A stretch of DNA of 64,000 nt from Fluviicola sp. (GTDB taxonomy: Bacteria > Bacteroidota > Bacteroidia > Flavobacteriales_D > Crocinitomicaceae): assembly GCF_029266855.1 (NCBI RefSeq), contig NZ_JAQSWB010000002.1, positions 657,078-721,077 of the forward strand, written 5' to 3'. Shown piece by piece: positions 26,099 through 33,884 of this stretch (its first letter is position 1; each line of letters starts with the position of its first letter). Position numbers and translations under genes: made by a program. The notes below the pieces were generated by a model. The model was given only the letters and a program-made list of their open reading frames with translations. It made no database searches and was not told the origin of the DNA.

Positions 26099-26237
26099 AA
26101 TAATCTTGTTTTGACGTAAATTGTGTCGTGGATTTCCGGGGATAATTTTCCGAAGGTTTATTAGTTAATCAATATCAAAGCACTGATTAACCATTAAGGA
26201 AAAAATTCTTAGACAAGGGATCTTGTCATTCCGGATT

Positions 26238-26663
26238 CTATATTCTGAAAACCTGGAAAACCAAGTGTCTCTTACTGAATGTAATAAAAGACAATTGTTC
26301 ACAGAACATGGAGCTGTTTTTTCCATTTCCGTAAAGATAATCGAGCGATTGATCTACCGGAATGTCAGCAAAATACAGATTGTTATGAAAGTGTTTTTCG
26401 GGTGAAAAGTCTTCTGTTTCCTCTTCAATGTTTTCAAAAATAAGTTCCGTTTCTTCAGGTGGGATAGAAGAGCTGGCCTTGATGACAGCGCCGGAATGTG
26501 CCGGAGCAACCTGATCGTGGCTTTGCTTTGCCGGATTGAAATTGATTGTTGAGACAGAAGAAAAAGAATTTGCCTTATCGGAAGGATAAGTATTCAGCTG
26601 ATTGTGTCCATAGACTTGGATGAAACACAGTACCTGAAAAAATCCAATAAGCAAACTTTTCAT
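26238..26663 (-). CDS. hypothetical exported protein
   Basis: The 141-residue protein starts with a signal peptide (MKSLLIGFFQVLCFIQVYG). A low-complexity polar region follows, then an acidic stretch ('EETELIFENIEEETEDF'), and it ends with a hydrophobic/basic tail. I recognise no family. A promoter-like pair (TTTG and TAGCTTTA about 20 bp apart) lies just upstream. It is 139 bp ahead of the pump operon on the same strand, so it could be part of that transcription unit, but nothing links them functionally. Confidence 0.55.
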   Translation of the reverse strand: MKSLLIGFFQVLCFIQVYGHNQLNTYPSDKANSFSSVSTINFNPAKQSHDQVAPAHSGAVIKASSSIPPEETELIFENIEEETEDFSPEKHFHNNLYFADIPVDQSLDYLYGNGKNSSMFCEQLSFITFSKRHLVFQVFRI

Positions 26664-26795
26664 GTGGTAAAGCTAAGTCAGAGTTGAAAGACCGCCAAAT
26701 TTTCCGCTGTTAAATATTGGTTAATACAGTCGGCTAAGCAAGAAGCAGGAAATCCTTCGGATGGAAAGTAGCTATTTTAAGGCGGGTTAACTTCG

Positions 26796-26861
26796 TAGTT
26801 AAAGCATAGTTAAAGCATAGTTAAAGCATAGATACTCCATAGATAAAGCATAGATATAGCG
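26796..26861. repeat. 11-bp tandem repeat array
   Basis: Six consecutive 11-bp units run with no gaps: TAGTTAAAGCA three times, TAGATACTCCA, TAGATAAAGCA and TAGATATAGCG. The period is close to one helical turn of DNA. Confidence 0.9.
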
Positions 26862-26951
26862 ATGAATGTATATGAATACAACATTCTGTATATAATCTAA
26901 CAAAGAGAATATCGACTTTTAATCTTGTCGTCCTCCGACTGCACTAGGCAT

Positions 26952-26984
26952 AAAAAAAGGTCCTCATTTCTGAGAACCTTTTAA
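26952..26984 (-). terminator. terminator after DUF2795 gene
   Basis: AAAAGGTTCTCAG-loop-GAGGACCTTTT on the minus strand is followed by a T-run, 16 bp after the stop. Confidence 0.85.
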
Positions 26985-26999
26985 AAATAGTGTTATGAA

Positions 27000-27221
27000 T
27001 TAATATTCATCTTCATTAAATAAGAAGTCGTCTTTAGACGGATAATCTGGCCAAATTTCTTCAATGCTTTCATACACATCGCCCTCATCTTCCAAATCTT
27101 GTAGATTTTCAACCACTTCTAAGGGTGCACCTGCTCTAATTGCGTAGTCAATCAACTCGTCTTTTGTTGCAGGCCAGGGAGCGTCTTCTAAGTAGGATGC
27201 TAGTTCTAATGTCCAGTACAT
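27000..27221 (-). CDS. DUF2795 domain-containing protein
   Basis: This 73-residue protein begins 'MYWTLELASYLEDAPWPATKDELIDY' (first 26 residues, here split: MYWTLELASYLEDAP / WPATKDELIDY), matching the small DUF2795 proteins conserved across Bacteroidota. The C-terminal half is strongly acidic (EDEGDVYESIEEIWPDY). It is cytoplasmic by appearance and of unknown function. It has an excellent promoter (TTG-N19-TATTTTTG) and its own terminator, so it is a monocistronic gene that is probably well expressed. Confidence 0.85.
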   Translation of the reverse strand: MYWTLELASYLEDAPWPATKDELIDYAIRAGAPLEVVENLQDLEDEGDVYESIEEIWPDYPSKDDFLFNEDEY

Positions 27222-27248
27222 GTCTTAGTATATTGTTGTTTATTTGCG

Positions 27249-27278
27249 CAAAAATAATCTTATTCTAAAAAAATCCAA
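27249..27278 (-). promoter_or_regulatory. consensus promoter TTG-N19-TATTTTTG for DUF2795 gene
   Basis: The -7 element is at 27249-27256 and TTG at 27276-27278, with exactly 19 bp between. The ATG lies 27 bp downstream. Confidence 0.7.
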
Positions 27279-27334
27279 GTGTTTTCTTCACGATTAAAAA
27301 AAAAGTTTTTTTTCTCTTTTTAATAATTTGAAAA

Positions 27335-27886
27335 TCAATTGGTTCTTGGCTTCCAAGGAGTCTCCGTAGCATTTAGTTCGTGTGCCAGTTTTCGGGAGAG
27401 GACAAATAAGTAGTCGCTGAGCCGGTTCATATATGCACTGATAAGCGGATTCACTGCTTCGGATTCACCCAATTGTGACACTAATCTTTCAGCTCTTCTG
27501 CAAATACAGCGTGCAATATGACATTGTGAGACAGTCACATGTCCTCCCGGAAGCACAAAAAACTTCATGGGTGGCAGCTCATTATCCATTGCATCGATCT
27601 GATCTTCCAAATAAGTGACATCAGTTTCATAAAGCTCCGGTAAGGTCATTTTTGATTTAACCGGATCAGCCGCAAGGTTGGAACCAATTGTAAATAAGCG
27701 GTCCTGGATCTCAATTAGAACCTCTGATTTGGAATCTTCATTGATCAAATCGCGTAGCAAACCGATGTAACTGTTCAGTTCATCAACTGTTCCGTAACTT
27801 TCGATCCGGATATGATGTTTCGGAAGACGGGTTCCGCCAATCAAACCGGTTGTTCCGCCATCTCCTTTTTTGGTGTAAACTTTCAT
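27335..27886 (-). CDS. pduO: cob(I)alamin adenosyltransferase, PduO type
   Basis: The enzyme transfers the adenosyl group of ATP to reduced cobalamin, making adenosylcobalamin. The 183 residues start with the PduO signature 'MKVYTKKGDGGTTGLIGGTR' (ATP-binding) and include 'SYGTVDELNSYIGLLRD' and the C-terminal helix motif 'CRRAERLV..L' with 'YMNRLSDYLFVLSRK'. These are the conserved positions of human MMAB and PduO. In an organism without other B12 genes nearby it probably serves methylmalonyl-CoA mutase or a B12-dependent reductase; that is inference. Confidence 0.93.
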   Translation of the reverse strand: MKVYTKKGDGGTTGLIGGTRLPKHHIRIESYGTVDELNSYIGLLRDLINEDSKSEVLIEIQDRLFTIGSNLAADPVKSKMTLPELYETDVTYLEDQIDAMDNELPPMKFFVLPGGHVTVSQCHIARCICRRAERLVSQLGESEAVNPLISAYMNRLSDYLFVLSRKLAHELNATETPWKPRTN

Positions 27887-28047
27887 GATTTAAAGTTAAT
27901 TATTTCTATTTATTTGTTCCGAATGTTAATATTAACAAATAGAAGAATTTTTATATATTTGATTCAACGAAAACTAGTAATTAATTGCAACTTACCTGGT
28001 GTTTTTTAATATTCTCATTTAAAAAAACACCAATTTATCAAAGCAGT

Positions 28048-28407
28048 ATGAATAAAAAAAGTCTATTAGCAGGTGCATGTCTTGCAATTTTGGTTGCCTG
28101 CGGAACCGCAAAGAATTCAACACCTAAAGTAGAAGTAATGCCTACCCAGGGAGATGTTGATCGAGTACAAACCAAATTTCCGGGGTATACATTGGATGAA
28201 TTACATGAGGGAAAGAAATTGTTTGAAGCAAACTGTAATTTATGCCATCGCCTGAAAAAACCTGCTTCAGAACCGGAAGAGGAATGGAGAACAATTGTTC
28301 CGCGAATGGTTAAAAAGGTAAACAACAAGGAAGGACACCATGTGGATCCTGCAGGAGAAGAGAAAATTCTGCGTTACCTGATCACAATGGGGTCGGTTGG
28401 AAAATAA
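28048..28407 (+). CDS. small c-type cytochrome lipoprotein
   Basis: Started at ATG 28048, the 119-residue protein has a lipoprotein signal (MNKKSLLAGACLAILVACG, lipobox LVAC). It has a single haem-binding motif CNLCH about 62 residues in ('FEANCNLCHRLKKP'), and a C-terminal 'ILRYLITMG' helix typical of class I cytochrome c folds. A Met for axial haem ligation may be the one in 'VPRMVKK'. It is expected to be anchored in the periplasm as a small electron carrier. No oxidase or reductase genes are adjacent. Upstream in-frame codons back to 27985 encode no signal sequence. Confidence 0.85.
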   Translation: MNKKSLLAGACLAILVACGTAKNSTPKVEVMPTQGDVDRVQTKFPGYTLDELHEGKKLFEANCNLCHRLKKPASEPEEEWRTIVPRMVKKVNNKEGHHVDPAGEEKILRYLITMGSVGK

Positions 28408-28415
28408 ATAAATCG

Positions 28416-28450
28416 ATAGGGACGTGATGCTTCGCGTCCCTATGTTTTTT
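28416..28450 (+). terminator. terminator after cytochrome gene
   Basis: ATAGGGACG...CGTCCCTAT stem followed by GTTTTTT, 8 bp after the stop. It may also serve the convergent methyltransferase gene. Confidence 0.85.
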
Positions 28451-28467
28451 GTCATGACTCGCAATAA

Positions 28468-29259
28468 TTAAAATAACCGGGTCTTGAATATCTTTGGCCT
28501 GATTGTAAATTGTTCTTTGGTTTGTTCTTCCCGCCGCCAAAGAATTCCCATTCGTCCCAAATCAATAGTAACATGAAACCGCGGATCTGTAACTAGGTAG
28601 TTCCAGCAATCCCACATATCCTCGCTCCAGCGAATATCATCCAGTATGAAAGCTGTATTGCTGTGTGTGTGTTCAAATAGAGAATCGATATAATGCATGG
28701 TAGCTTTCCCGGAATGATTTCCGTCGAGAAAGATCAGGTCGTAAGTTCCGATAGCCGGAAGCTTTACAAAATCATCAAACGAACTGCAGATTGTAGTAAT
28801 CCCGGAAAGATTCCAAGCATCAAACTGCTGGGAAGCTTTGGATAAGATCGCATCACAGCCTTCGACTGTTATCAGATGACCTGCCGGATTCCCTGATTTT
28901 AAATGAATTGAACCCGTTCCGATTGAGGTTCCTAATTCCAGCAGAAGCGCCGGTTTATAGTGATGTGTAATTTTCCATAGGATCTCGCCATACAATCCTT
29001 TGCTGCTGGCGTTCCGTGCTAAATCGGAAACAGATCGAAGGGCTCCCATTTGCCTGGACCCTGCACCTAAATCGGTGATTTTGAACTGTTCCCTGTTGTT
29101 TTTGATCTTTTGCAACCATTTTTTTCGTGAACTGAGAAAATTTTTATTCACTTTTGTCGTTAAACAGTTGTCGACAAAGTCGAAAACAAAGGGGGAATGA
29201 ATTCCATGTCTGCCTTTCGACTTGAGTAAAAATCCGAAAATTGATTTGGAATTTTGCAT
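28468..29259 (-). CDS. class I SAM-dependent methyltransferase (O-methyltransferase-like)
   Basis: The 263-residue protein (ATG 29259) carries a methyltransferase domain of the Methyltransf_24 kind: 'LLELGTSIGTGSIHL' (motif I), 'HLITVEGCDAILSKA' and 'YDLIFLDGNHSGKATMHYID' (split; metal/substrate acidic residues), then 'AFILDDIRWSEDMWD'. The N-terminus ('SKGRHGIHSPFVFDFV') is a conserved lead-in seen in Bacteroidota homologues. Substrate is unknown. It is divergent from the DUF4301 gene. The -7-like element TTTCTTTG sits only 4-5 bp before the ATG, so the mRNA may be leaderless. Confidence 0.85.
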   Translation of the reverse strand: MQNSKSIFGFLLKSKGRHGIHSPFVFDFVDNCLTTKVNKNFLSSRKKWLQKIKNNREQFKITDLGAGSRQMGALRSVSDLARNASSKGLYGEILWKITHHYKPALLLELGTSIGTGSIHLKSGNPAGHLITVEGCDAILSKASQQFDAWNLSGITTICSSFDDFVKLPAIGTYDLIFLDGNHSGKATMHYIDSLFEHTHSNTAFILDDIRWSEDMWDCWNYLVTDPRFHVTIDLGRMGILWRREEQTKEQFTIRPKIFKTRLF

Positions 29260-29292
29260 GATACAAAGAAACAAAAAAACGCTACAGGAAGC

Positions 29293-30687
29293 ATGCTTAT
29301 GCTAAAAACTACAATAGAATTACAACTTGAGCGCTTGCGTGCTCCACAGCCGGCTTTAAACCTGGTCGCTGCTTGCAGGATTCAGGAAGGGATCATCGTT
29401 TTGAGCGAGGAAAAAATCGCTAACCTGGCTCAATCATTTTACCATTCAGATAAGAAAATTTCTTTTTTTATTCCCGCTTCGGGCTCGGGTTCCAGGATGT
29501 TCCACTTTTTGTTTGAGTTTTTGGATAACCCGAACGAAAGCAATAGTGGATACGTGGAGCGTTTTCTTACCCATATTGAAGATTTTGCATTTTTCTATCA
29601 ATTCCCGGTATCGATTCAGAAAGCATTGCGAAACAGGAGTATGGACCTGGATGCTTTCGTTTCATTCATCTTGAATAACAAAGGATACGGATTGGCTCAC
29701 CTCCCGAAAGGATTGATACCTTTCCATAAGAACGGACCTTTTTTATTGTGTCCCATCCAGGAACATGTGGTTCAGGGGCAATTGTTGAATCAGAATTCAT
29801 GTTCTTTCCATTTTACCATTCAACCGAAATTCCAGGAATATATCCAACGCCAATTGGAATTTTTAGAGGGGATGACTTCTAAAAAGTTTGACGTGAATTT
29901 TTCGGTTCAAAACATAGAAACGAATGCGATTGCCTTTGATGATAATTTTCAGCCGATTCTCAGTCCTGAAGGAGATATTCTAACAAGACCGGCTGGTCAT
30001 GGTGCTTTATTGGAAAATTTCGCCATGGTGGATGCAGATCTGATCTTTATTAAGAATATTGACAATATCCAGCACTACAACCATTCTGAAATTGCGATCG
30101 AAACCCAGCGGATGCTTGGAGGTTTATTTTTGGAAGTTCAAACTGAAATAGAAAACCTGCTTGCAGATTTCTCTGAATCTGCCTGGAATGATTTTAATGA
30201 GAACTACCAATTATTCCATGACTCGGCAAATAATTTATCGAGTAACGAAAAACTGGAACTGCTCAAGCGGCCTCTCCGCATTTGTGGTATGGTGCAAAAC
30301 GAAGGACAGCCAGGTGGTGGACCATTTTGGGTTGAAAATAATGGTGAGATTACCAAACAGATCGTTGAAAAAGCCCAAATTAATCCGAAAAGTGATCAGG
30401 TACGTGTAATGATCCAGTCTTCACATTTTAATCCGGTGATCATGGTCTGTCAGGGAAAAAACAGCGATGGTTCAAAGGTTGATTTAAATGCGTTCAAGGA
30501 TGATGATGCATACTTCAAAGTAAGTAAATCGCATAAAGGCCAATCTATCCATTTTGTGGAATTACCCGGATTGTGGAACGGATCAATGGCGAAATGGAAC
30601 ACGGTTTTTGTGGAAATTCCAAGCCAGACTTTCAGTCCTGTGAAATCAATTTTGGATCTATTGGATAAGTCACATCAACCGATGTAA
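29293..30687 (+). CDS. DUF4301 family protein
   Basis: DUF4301 proteins are Bacteroidota-specific, about 460-510 residues, with no established function. This one has 464 residues from ATG 29293 (ATG 29299 is also possible). Its N-terminal motif 'FFIPASGSGSRMFHFL' resembles the nucleotide-binding loop of NTP transferases (GxGxRM). 'GHGALLENF' and 'QNEGQPGGGPFWV' are further conserved stretches. A nucleotidyltransferase-like role is only inference from the loop. The frame extends to TTG 29254, but that codon overlaps the divergent methyltransferase start and its promoter. Confidence 0.82.
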   Translation: MLMLKTTIELQLERLRAPQPALNLVAACRIQEGIIVLSEEKIANLAQSFYHSDKKISFFIPASGSGSRMFHFLFEFLDNPNESNSGYVERFLTHIEDFAFFYQFPVSIQKALRNRSMDLDAFVSFILNNKGYGLAHLPKGLIPFHKNGPFLLCPIQEHVVQGQLLNQNSCSFHFTIQPKFQEYIQRQLEFLEGMTSKKFDVNFSVQNIETNAIAFDDNFQPILSPEGDILTRPAGHGALLENFAMVDADLIFIKNIDNIQHYNHSEIAIETQRMLGGLFLEVQTEIENLLADFSESAWNDFNENYQLFHDSANNLSSNEKLELLKRPLRICGMVQNEGQPGGGPFWVENNGEITKQIVEKAQINPKSDQVRVMIQSSHFNPVIMVCQGKNSDGSKVDLNAFKDDDAYFKVSKSHKGQSIHFVELPGLWNGSMAKWNTVFVEIPSQTFSPVKSILDLLDKSHQPM

Positions 30688-30693
30688 TTCAAA

Positions 30694-30800
30694 AGACAGC
30701 TGAGCGGAGCCGAAGCACCTTTATTTTGCATTTGAAGTGATTCAAGTTGACTGAGCCCTGAAAACCTTGACCGAAGCGTCAATGGGAGTCGAAGTCAACT
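30694..30800. repeat. TGACTGAGC-type intergenic hairpin repeats
   Basis: Between two convergent genes lie a degenerate unit (CAGCTGAGCGGAGCCGAAGC, 30696-30715) and a larger hairpin. In the hairpin GTTGACTGAGCCC (30746-30758) pairs imperfectly with GGGAGTCGAAGTCAAC (30784-30799) around an inner TTGAC/GTCAA stem. It probably terminates both genes; related units occur at 33539-33668. Confidence 0.6.
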
Positions 30801-30809
30801 ATTATTCAA

Positions 30810-31730
30810 TTAATACAATTTTTGTCGTTTCAACAGGTATTTCACCAGTACGTCCTGTATAGGGTCTTTAATGTCTACGGTATAAAAATCGACGTTATAC
30901 TGCGTGCATTTTAAATTGACTTCGTTGAAATAACGATTGATCTCCGTGGTATATTTTTCTTTGATCTCAGCCGGCTGAAGTTTCATCTTTTCACCTGTTT
31001 CCATGTCAATCAGGTTGACTGGATTATGCCCAAGTTCAAAATCAATTTCAGTCGCTTTATCCATGACGTGAAAGAGAACCACTTCGTGTTTGTTGTGCTT
31101 CATGTGCTGGATACTCTGCATAAACTCATCCAGCCTGGAAGGGTCGTCCAATAGATCCGTGAAAATAACGATCAAACTTCTTTTATGGCATAATTCGGCG
31201 ACATCGTGTAAACAGGAAATCGTTTCCGTTAATTTGGAATCAATAGCTTCATATTCATGCAGTTGCTTTTCCATTTCATGCAGCAAAAAGCGATGATGAG
31301 CTCCGGAGGATTTTGCCGGAGTGTGCAGGAATAAGCGATTATGAAACAAGGAAAGACCGACCGCATCGCGCTGTCTTTTTAATAATTCCGATAAAGATGC
31401 GGCTGCAAGAACTGAAAACTCCAGTTTGGATAAAGTATTCTTTCCGCTGTAATACATAGACGACGAAACATCAACCACCATTTGACAGCGGAGGTTCGTT
31501 TCCTCTTCGTATTTTTTAGTGAACATTTTCTCGGAACGGCCATAGAGTTTCCAGTCAATGTGTCGTGTCGATTCCCCCGGATTGTATAAACGGTGTTCTG
31601 CAAACTCCACAGAGAATCCATGGAACGGACTTTTGTGCATTCCGGTAATAAAACCTTCCACAACCTGTTTTGCAAGTAATTCAAGATTGCCGAATTGAGC
31701 TAGCTGGTCTTTTTGTATTGTAGACAACAT
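30810..31730 (-). CDS. DUF58 domain-containing protein
   Basis: This 306-residue cytoplasmic protein starts with 'EGFITGMHKSPFHGFSVEFAEHRLY' (split at about 27-51) and the DUF58 signature 'PGESTRHIDWKLYGRSEKMFTKKYEEE' (split). A von Willebrand A-like domain follows, with MIDAS-like 'VDVSSSM' and 'VIFTDLLDD'. DUF58 proteins usually work with a MoxR-type AAA+ ATPase in chaperone or stress complexes, but no MoxR or Bat gene is adjacent, so it is separated from its usual operon. Its 3' end faces DUF4301 with hairpin repeats between. Confidence 0.87.
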   Translation of the reverse strand: MLSTIQKDQLAQFGNLELLAKQVVEGFITGMHKSPFHGFSVEFAEHRLYNPGESTRHIDWKLYGRSEKMFTKKYEEETNLRCQMVVDVSSSMYYSGKNTLSKLEFSVLAAASLSELLKRQRDAVGLSLFHNRLFLHTPAKSSGAHHRFLLHEMEKQLHEYEAIDSKLTETISCLHDVAELCHKRSLIVIFTDLLDDPSRLDEFMQSIQHMKHNKHEVVLFHVMDKATEIDFELGHNPVNLIDMETGEKMKLQPAEIKEKYTTEINRYFNEVNLKCTQYNVDFYTVDIKDPIQDVLVKYLLKRQKLY

Positions 31731-31781
31731 GGTTCGAAAATACGTATAAATGTGATTGTTATTGTGGAAGTTTCACGAATT

Positions 31782-32723
31782 TTAAGAAAGAACTTCAGTT
31801 TCTGCTTCGATGAATACTTCGGATGCTTTTTCCTCTTCTTTGCGTGCCCGGAATAAGGTGCCGAAAATCACCCCGAACACAACCAGGCAAACACCGATTA
31901 AAGAAGCGAGTTCCAGTTTTTCATTGAAAATGAACCAGCCTGATAACAAAGCATAAACAGCACCAATGTATTGAAAGGGTGCGACAATGGCTGTGTTTGT
32001 CGATAGAAATGCACGTGTCATCAATACCTGAGCTATTTGGGTAAATATTCCGATAGTCAGTAAAATAAGCCATTCAATACCTCTTGGAAATGTGAAATCG
32101 AACAGGCACCAGATTCCTGTCAACGGAAGTGCGAGCATGGGGAAGTAAATCACAATATTGATGGTTTCTTCTGTTTCCCTGAGTTTTGAGATTGCATTAT
32201 AGGCTATTCCGGATAAAATCGCAGAAAGAACTCCCATCCCCATCCAAAACAGATCCAGGTTTTGCTCACTGAAACTGCCCGTAAGTCCGTTGAACCCAAT
32301 AAAGATCACACCTGAAAAAGCGATCAAACTGCTGAAATATTGAATTCTGCTAACTTTTTCCGAGAACAGGCGGGAAGCAATTAAGACGGTGAAAATAGGA
32401 GAAAGATATTGCAGGGTGGAGGCAATTGCCAGTGGAAGTTTGTGCAATGTAAAGAAGAAGATCGTTAGTGCAAGCATTCCGGCTGTTCCTCTCAATAAAA
32501 GCCATTTTTTATTGTTCCCCAATAGCGGGAGACCTCTGTATTTTATAATCGCCGCACTGATTGAAAATGAAACCAGACTCCTGAAGAATACCAGTTCGTG
32601 GGCAGGATATTTTTGCAAGCCGTCTATTATAGCATTATCAAGATTTCCGAGCATCTTAACAAAGAAGTTTACCACGAAAAATGCTATTCCGGAAAGAATA
32701 ATGTAAATAATGCCTTTAATCAT
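31782..32723 (-). CDS. EamA/DMT family transporter
   Basis: The 313-residue protein shows the ten-helix drug/metabolite transporter fold as two EamA repeats. The first repeat has 'HELVFFRSLVSFSISAA' and 'ALTIFFFTLHKLPLAIASTLQYLSP' (split at about 78-102). The second repeat has 'AFLSTNTAIVAPFQYIGAVYALLSG' (split). It is an inner-membrane exporter or permease for small metabolites with unknown substrate. A consensus -7 element lies 4 bp before the start codon. It is separated by 51 bp from the DUF58 gene downstream. Confidence 0.88.
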   Translation of the reverse strand: MIKGIIYIILSGIAFFVVNFFVKMLGNLDNAIIDGLQKYPAHELVFFRSLVSFSISAAIIKYRGLPLLGNNKKWLLLRGTAGMLALTIFFFTLHKLPLAIASTLQYLSPIFTVLIASRLFSEKVSRIQYFSSLIAFSGVIFIGFNGLTGSFSEQNLDLFWMGMGVLSAILSGIAYNAISKLRETEETINIVIYFPMLALPLTGIWCLFDFTFPRGIEWLILLTIGIFTQIAQVLMTRAFLSTNTAIVAPFQYIGAVYALLSGWFIFNEKLELASLIGVCLVVFGVIFGTLFRARKEEEKASEVFIEAETEVLS

Positions 32724-32727
32724 ATTG

Positions 32728-32735
32728 CAAAATTA
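32728..32735 (-). promoter_or_regulatory. -7 promoter element TAATTTTG for EamA gene
   Basis: Perfect TAnnTTTG match ending 4 bp before the ATG at 32723, so transcription should begin at or very near the start codon. Confidence 0.6.
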
Positions 32736-32792
32736 GAATGTATGTTCAATCTTAGCCCATGTTTGATCAATTTCTGCGTTATGTGTAAAAAT

Positions 32793-32800
32793 ACTTTTGT
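32793..32800 (+). promoter_or_regulatory. -7 promoter element TACTTTTG
   Basis: Perfect TAnnTTTG match 24 bp before the ATG of the exported protein gene at 32825; the -33 region is weak. Confidence 0.55.
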
Positions 32801-32824
32801 AGATTAGGCGTAAAAATAGGGGTT

Positions 32825-33532
32825 ATGAAAAAGTTTCTGATGCTGTTGTTCATTCTTATTTCCATTGCAAATTCAAATGCCCAGATTGAGAATGATAAAT
32901 GGAATATTACCGGGGAATTAACGCTTCCTATGGGAATGGCAAATAAGATGTTTAAAAACTACTTAAACGGACTGATTAATGTGCATCCTAAACTTCAATA
33001 CAAACCTTTTGAGCACTGGTATGTCGCTTTCGGACCGAAATATTCCTACTATAAAGTAAATGAGTATAAAATTCCATTTGAGCCGGACATAAATGACGAT
33101 GCGGTGGTGAATCACCAGAAAGTAGTATCCATGCGCGGAGGAATGCATGTGCTGGGTGGTGATGTGGAATTGGGATGGACCAGTTGGGTTGCCCCGCGAT
33201 TAGGACTGGAATTGGGAGTTCGCGCCGGGATTGCCAATAATCAGTTTATTACAACAGGAACAAAAGCATACGGATCACAACAGGTGACGTGTGGATACAT
33301 AGAGCCTGCTTTCAGCATAGTACTGGCTTCGGATGAAGCAGTTGCTTACCGTTGGATCGTGAGCTACAATTTTTCGGGGTATAAGTTTAACGGGAGCAGA
33401 ATCGGCTCTACAAGTACGGGAGGATATACTGCCGGAGATTTGAAGGCTCCTACTCAAACACTTTCCATAGGATTTGCAATGACTTTGTACTTCAATAATA
33501 CTCGTACAGACGTATTTCTTGACGAACCTTAG
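32825..33532 (+). CDS. hypothetical exported protein, probable outer-membrane beta-barrel
   Basis: The 235-residue protein has a signal peptide (MKKFLMLLFILISIANSNAQ). Alternating hydrophobic/polar strands follow ('WNITGELTLPMG', 'WYVAFGPKYSYYKV', 'LGLELGVRAGIAN', 'LSIGFAMTLYFNN'), typical of small porin-like or OmpA-type barrels in Bacteroidota. No specific family is recognised. It is a single gene with a consensus -7 element upstream and a hairpin downstream. Confidence 0.65.
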   Translation: MKKFLMLLFILISIANSNAQIENDKWNITGELTLPMGMANKMFKNYLNGLINVHPKLQYKPFEHWYVAFGPKYSYYKVNEYKIPFEPDINDDAVVNHQKVVSMRGGMHVLGGDVELGWTSWVAPRLGLELGVRAGIANNQFITTGTKAYGSQQVTCGYIEPAFSIVLASDEAVAYRWIVSYNFSGYKFNGSRIGSTSTGGYTAGDLKAPTQTLSIGFAMTLYFNNTRTDVFLDEP

Positions 33533-33538
33533 AGTATA

Positions 33539-33571
33539 AAGGGATTTCGACTATGCTCAATCCCCCTTTCA
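33539..33571 (+). terminator. hairpin after exported protein gene
   Basis: AAGGGATT...AATCCCcCTT forms a stem around the unit TTTCGACTATGCTC, directly after the stop codon. It belongs to the same repeat family as 33640-33668. Confidence 0.55.
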
Positions 33572-33639
33572 CTAAAAAAATTCTATTTAATAAAAGACGG
33601 TTTTCACTCAATCAATATCAATATGATATTCGTTTAACA

Positions 33640-33668
33640 AGGTGACTGAGCGTAGTCAAAGTCATCCT
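33640..33668. repeat. TGACTGAGCGTAGTCAAAGTCA intergenic unit
   Basis: AGGTGACT pairs with AGTCATCCT around a GAGCGTAGTCA loop. It matches the units at 30694-30800 and, inverted, 33546-33562. Confidence 0.6.
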
Positions 33669-33833
33669 GTTTAACTCTTTCCACCATTCACGGTATTTTG
33701 GTTACCATTCACCGATTTTTGATGGCTTGCTAATCTTTTCATCCCCAAATTTGCCCTGTTTAATAGTTTATTTAATCGAAAACACCTGATTTTTCAGGAT
33801 TTCTGAATTATTTATTCAATTAAATCAAAGAAA

Positions 33834-33868
33834 TTTAAACGCTTGTTTAAAATTAGTGTTTAAATTTG
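33834..33868 (+). promoter_or_regulatory. tetR promoter with overlapping inverted repeats
   Basis: The -7 element TAAATTTG is at 33861-33868. The 18-bp palindrome TTTAAAC-gctt-GTTTAAA is at 33834-33851. A further half-site, GTTTAAATTT (33858-33867), overlaps the -7 element. The layout fits an autoregulatory TetR operator. Confidence 0.6.
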
Positions 33869-33884
33869 TCGCGATTTTAAAAAT

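Larger units (their letters stand above)
26664..26999. other. intergenic region with 11-bp tandem array
   Basis: The 336-bp gap contains an 11-bp tandem repeat at 26796-26861, a nearby inverted sequence (GAATGTATATGAATACAACATTC, split pairing of GAATGT and ACATTC at about 26863-26885) and the terminator of the DUF2795 gene at 26952-26984. No ORF is supported. Confidence 0.5.
33533..33884. other. intergenic region before tetR
   Basis: This 352-bp gap carries two TGACTGAGC-type hairpins (33539-33571 and 33640-33668) and the tetR promoter with its inverted repeats (33831-33868). I see no ORF or RNA gene. Confidence 0.5.

Noticed and set aside
27299..27330. A/T homopolymer run as an unusual structure
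   Set aside because: A short A9/T8 run is expected by chance in AT-rich intergenic DNA; no function is indicated.
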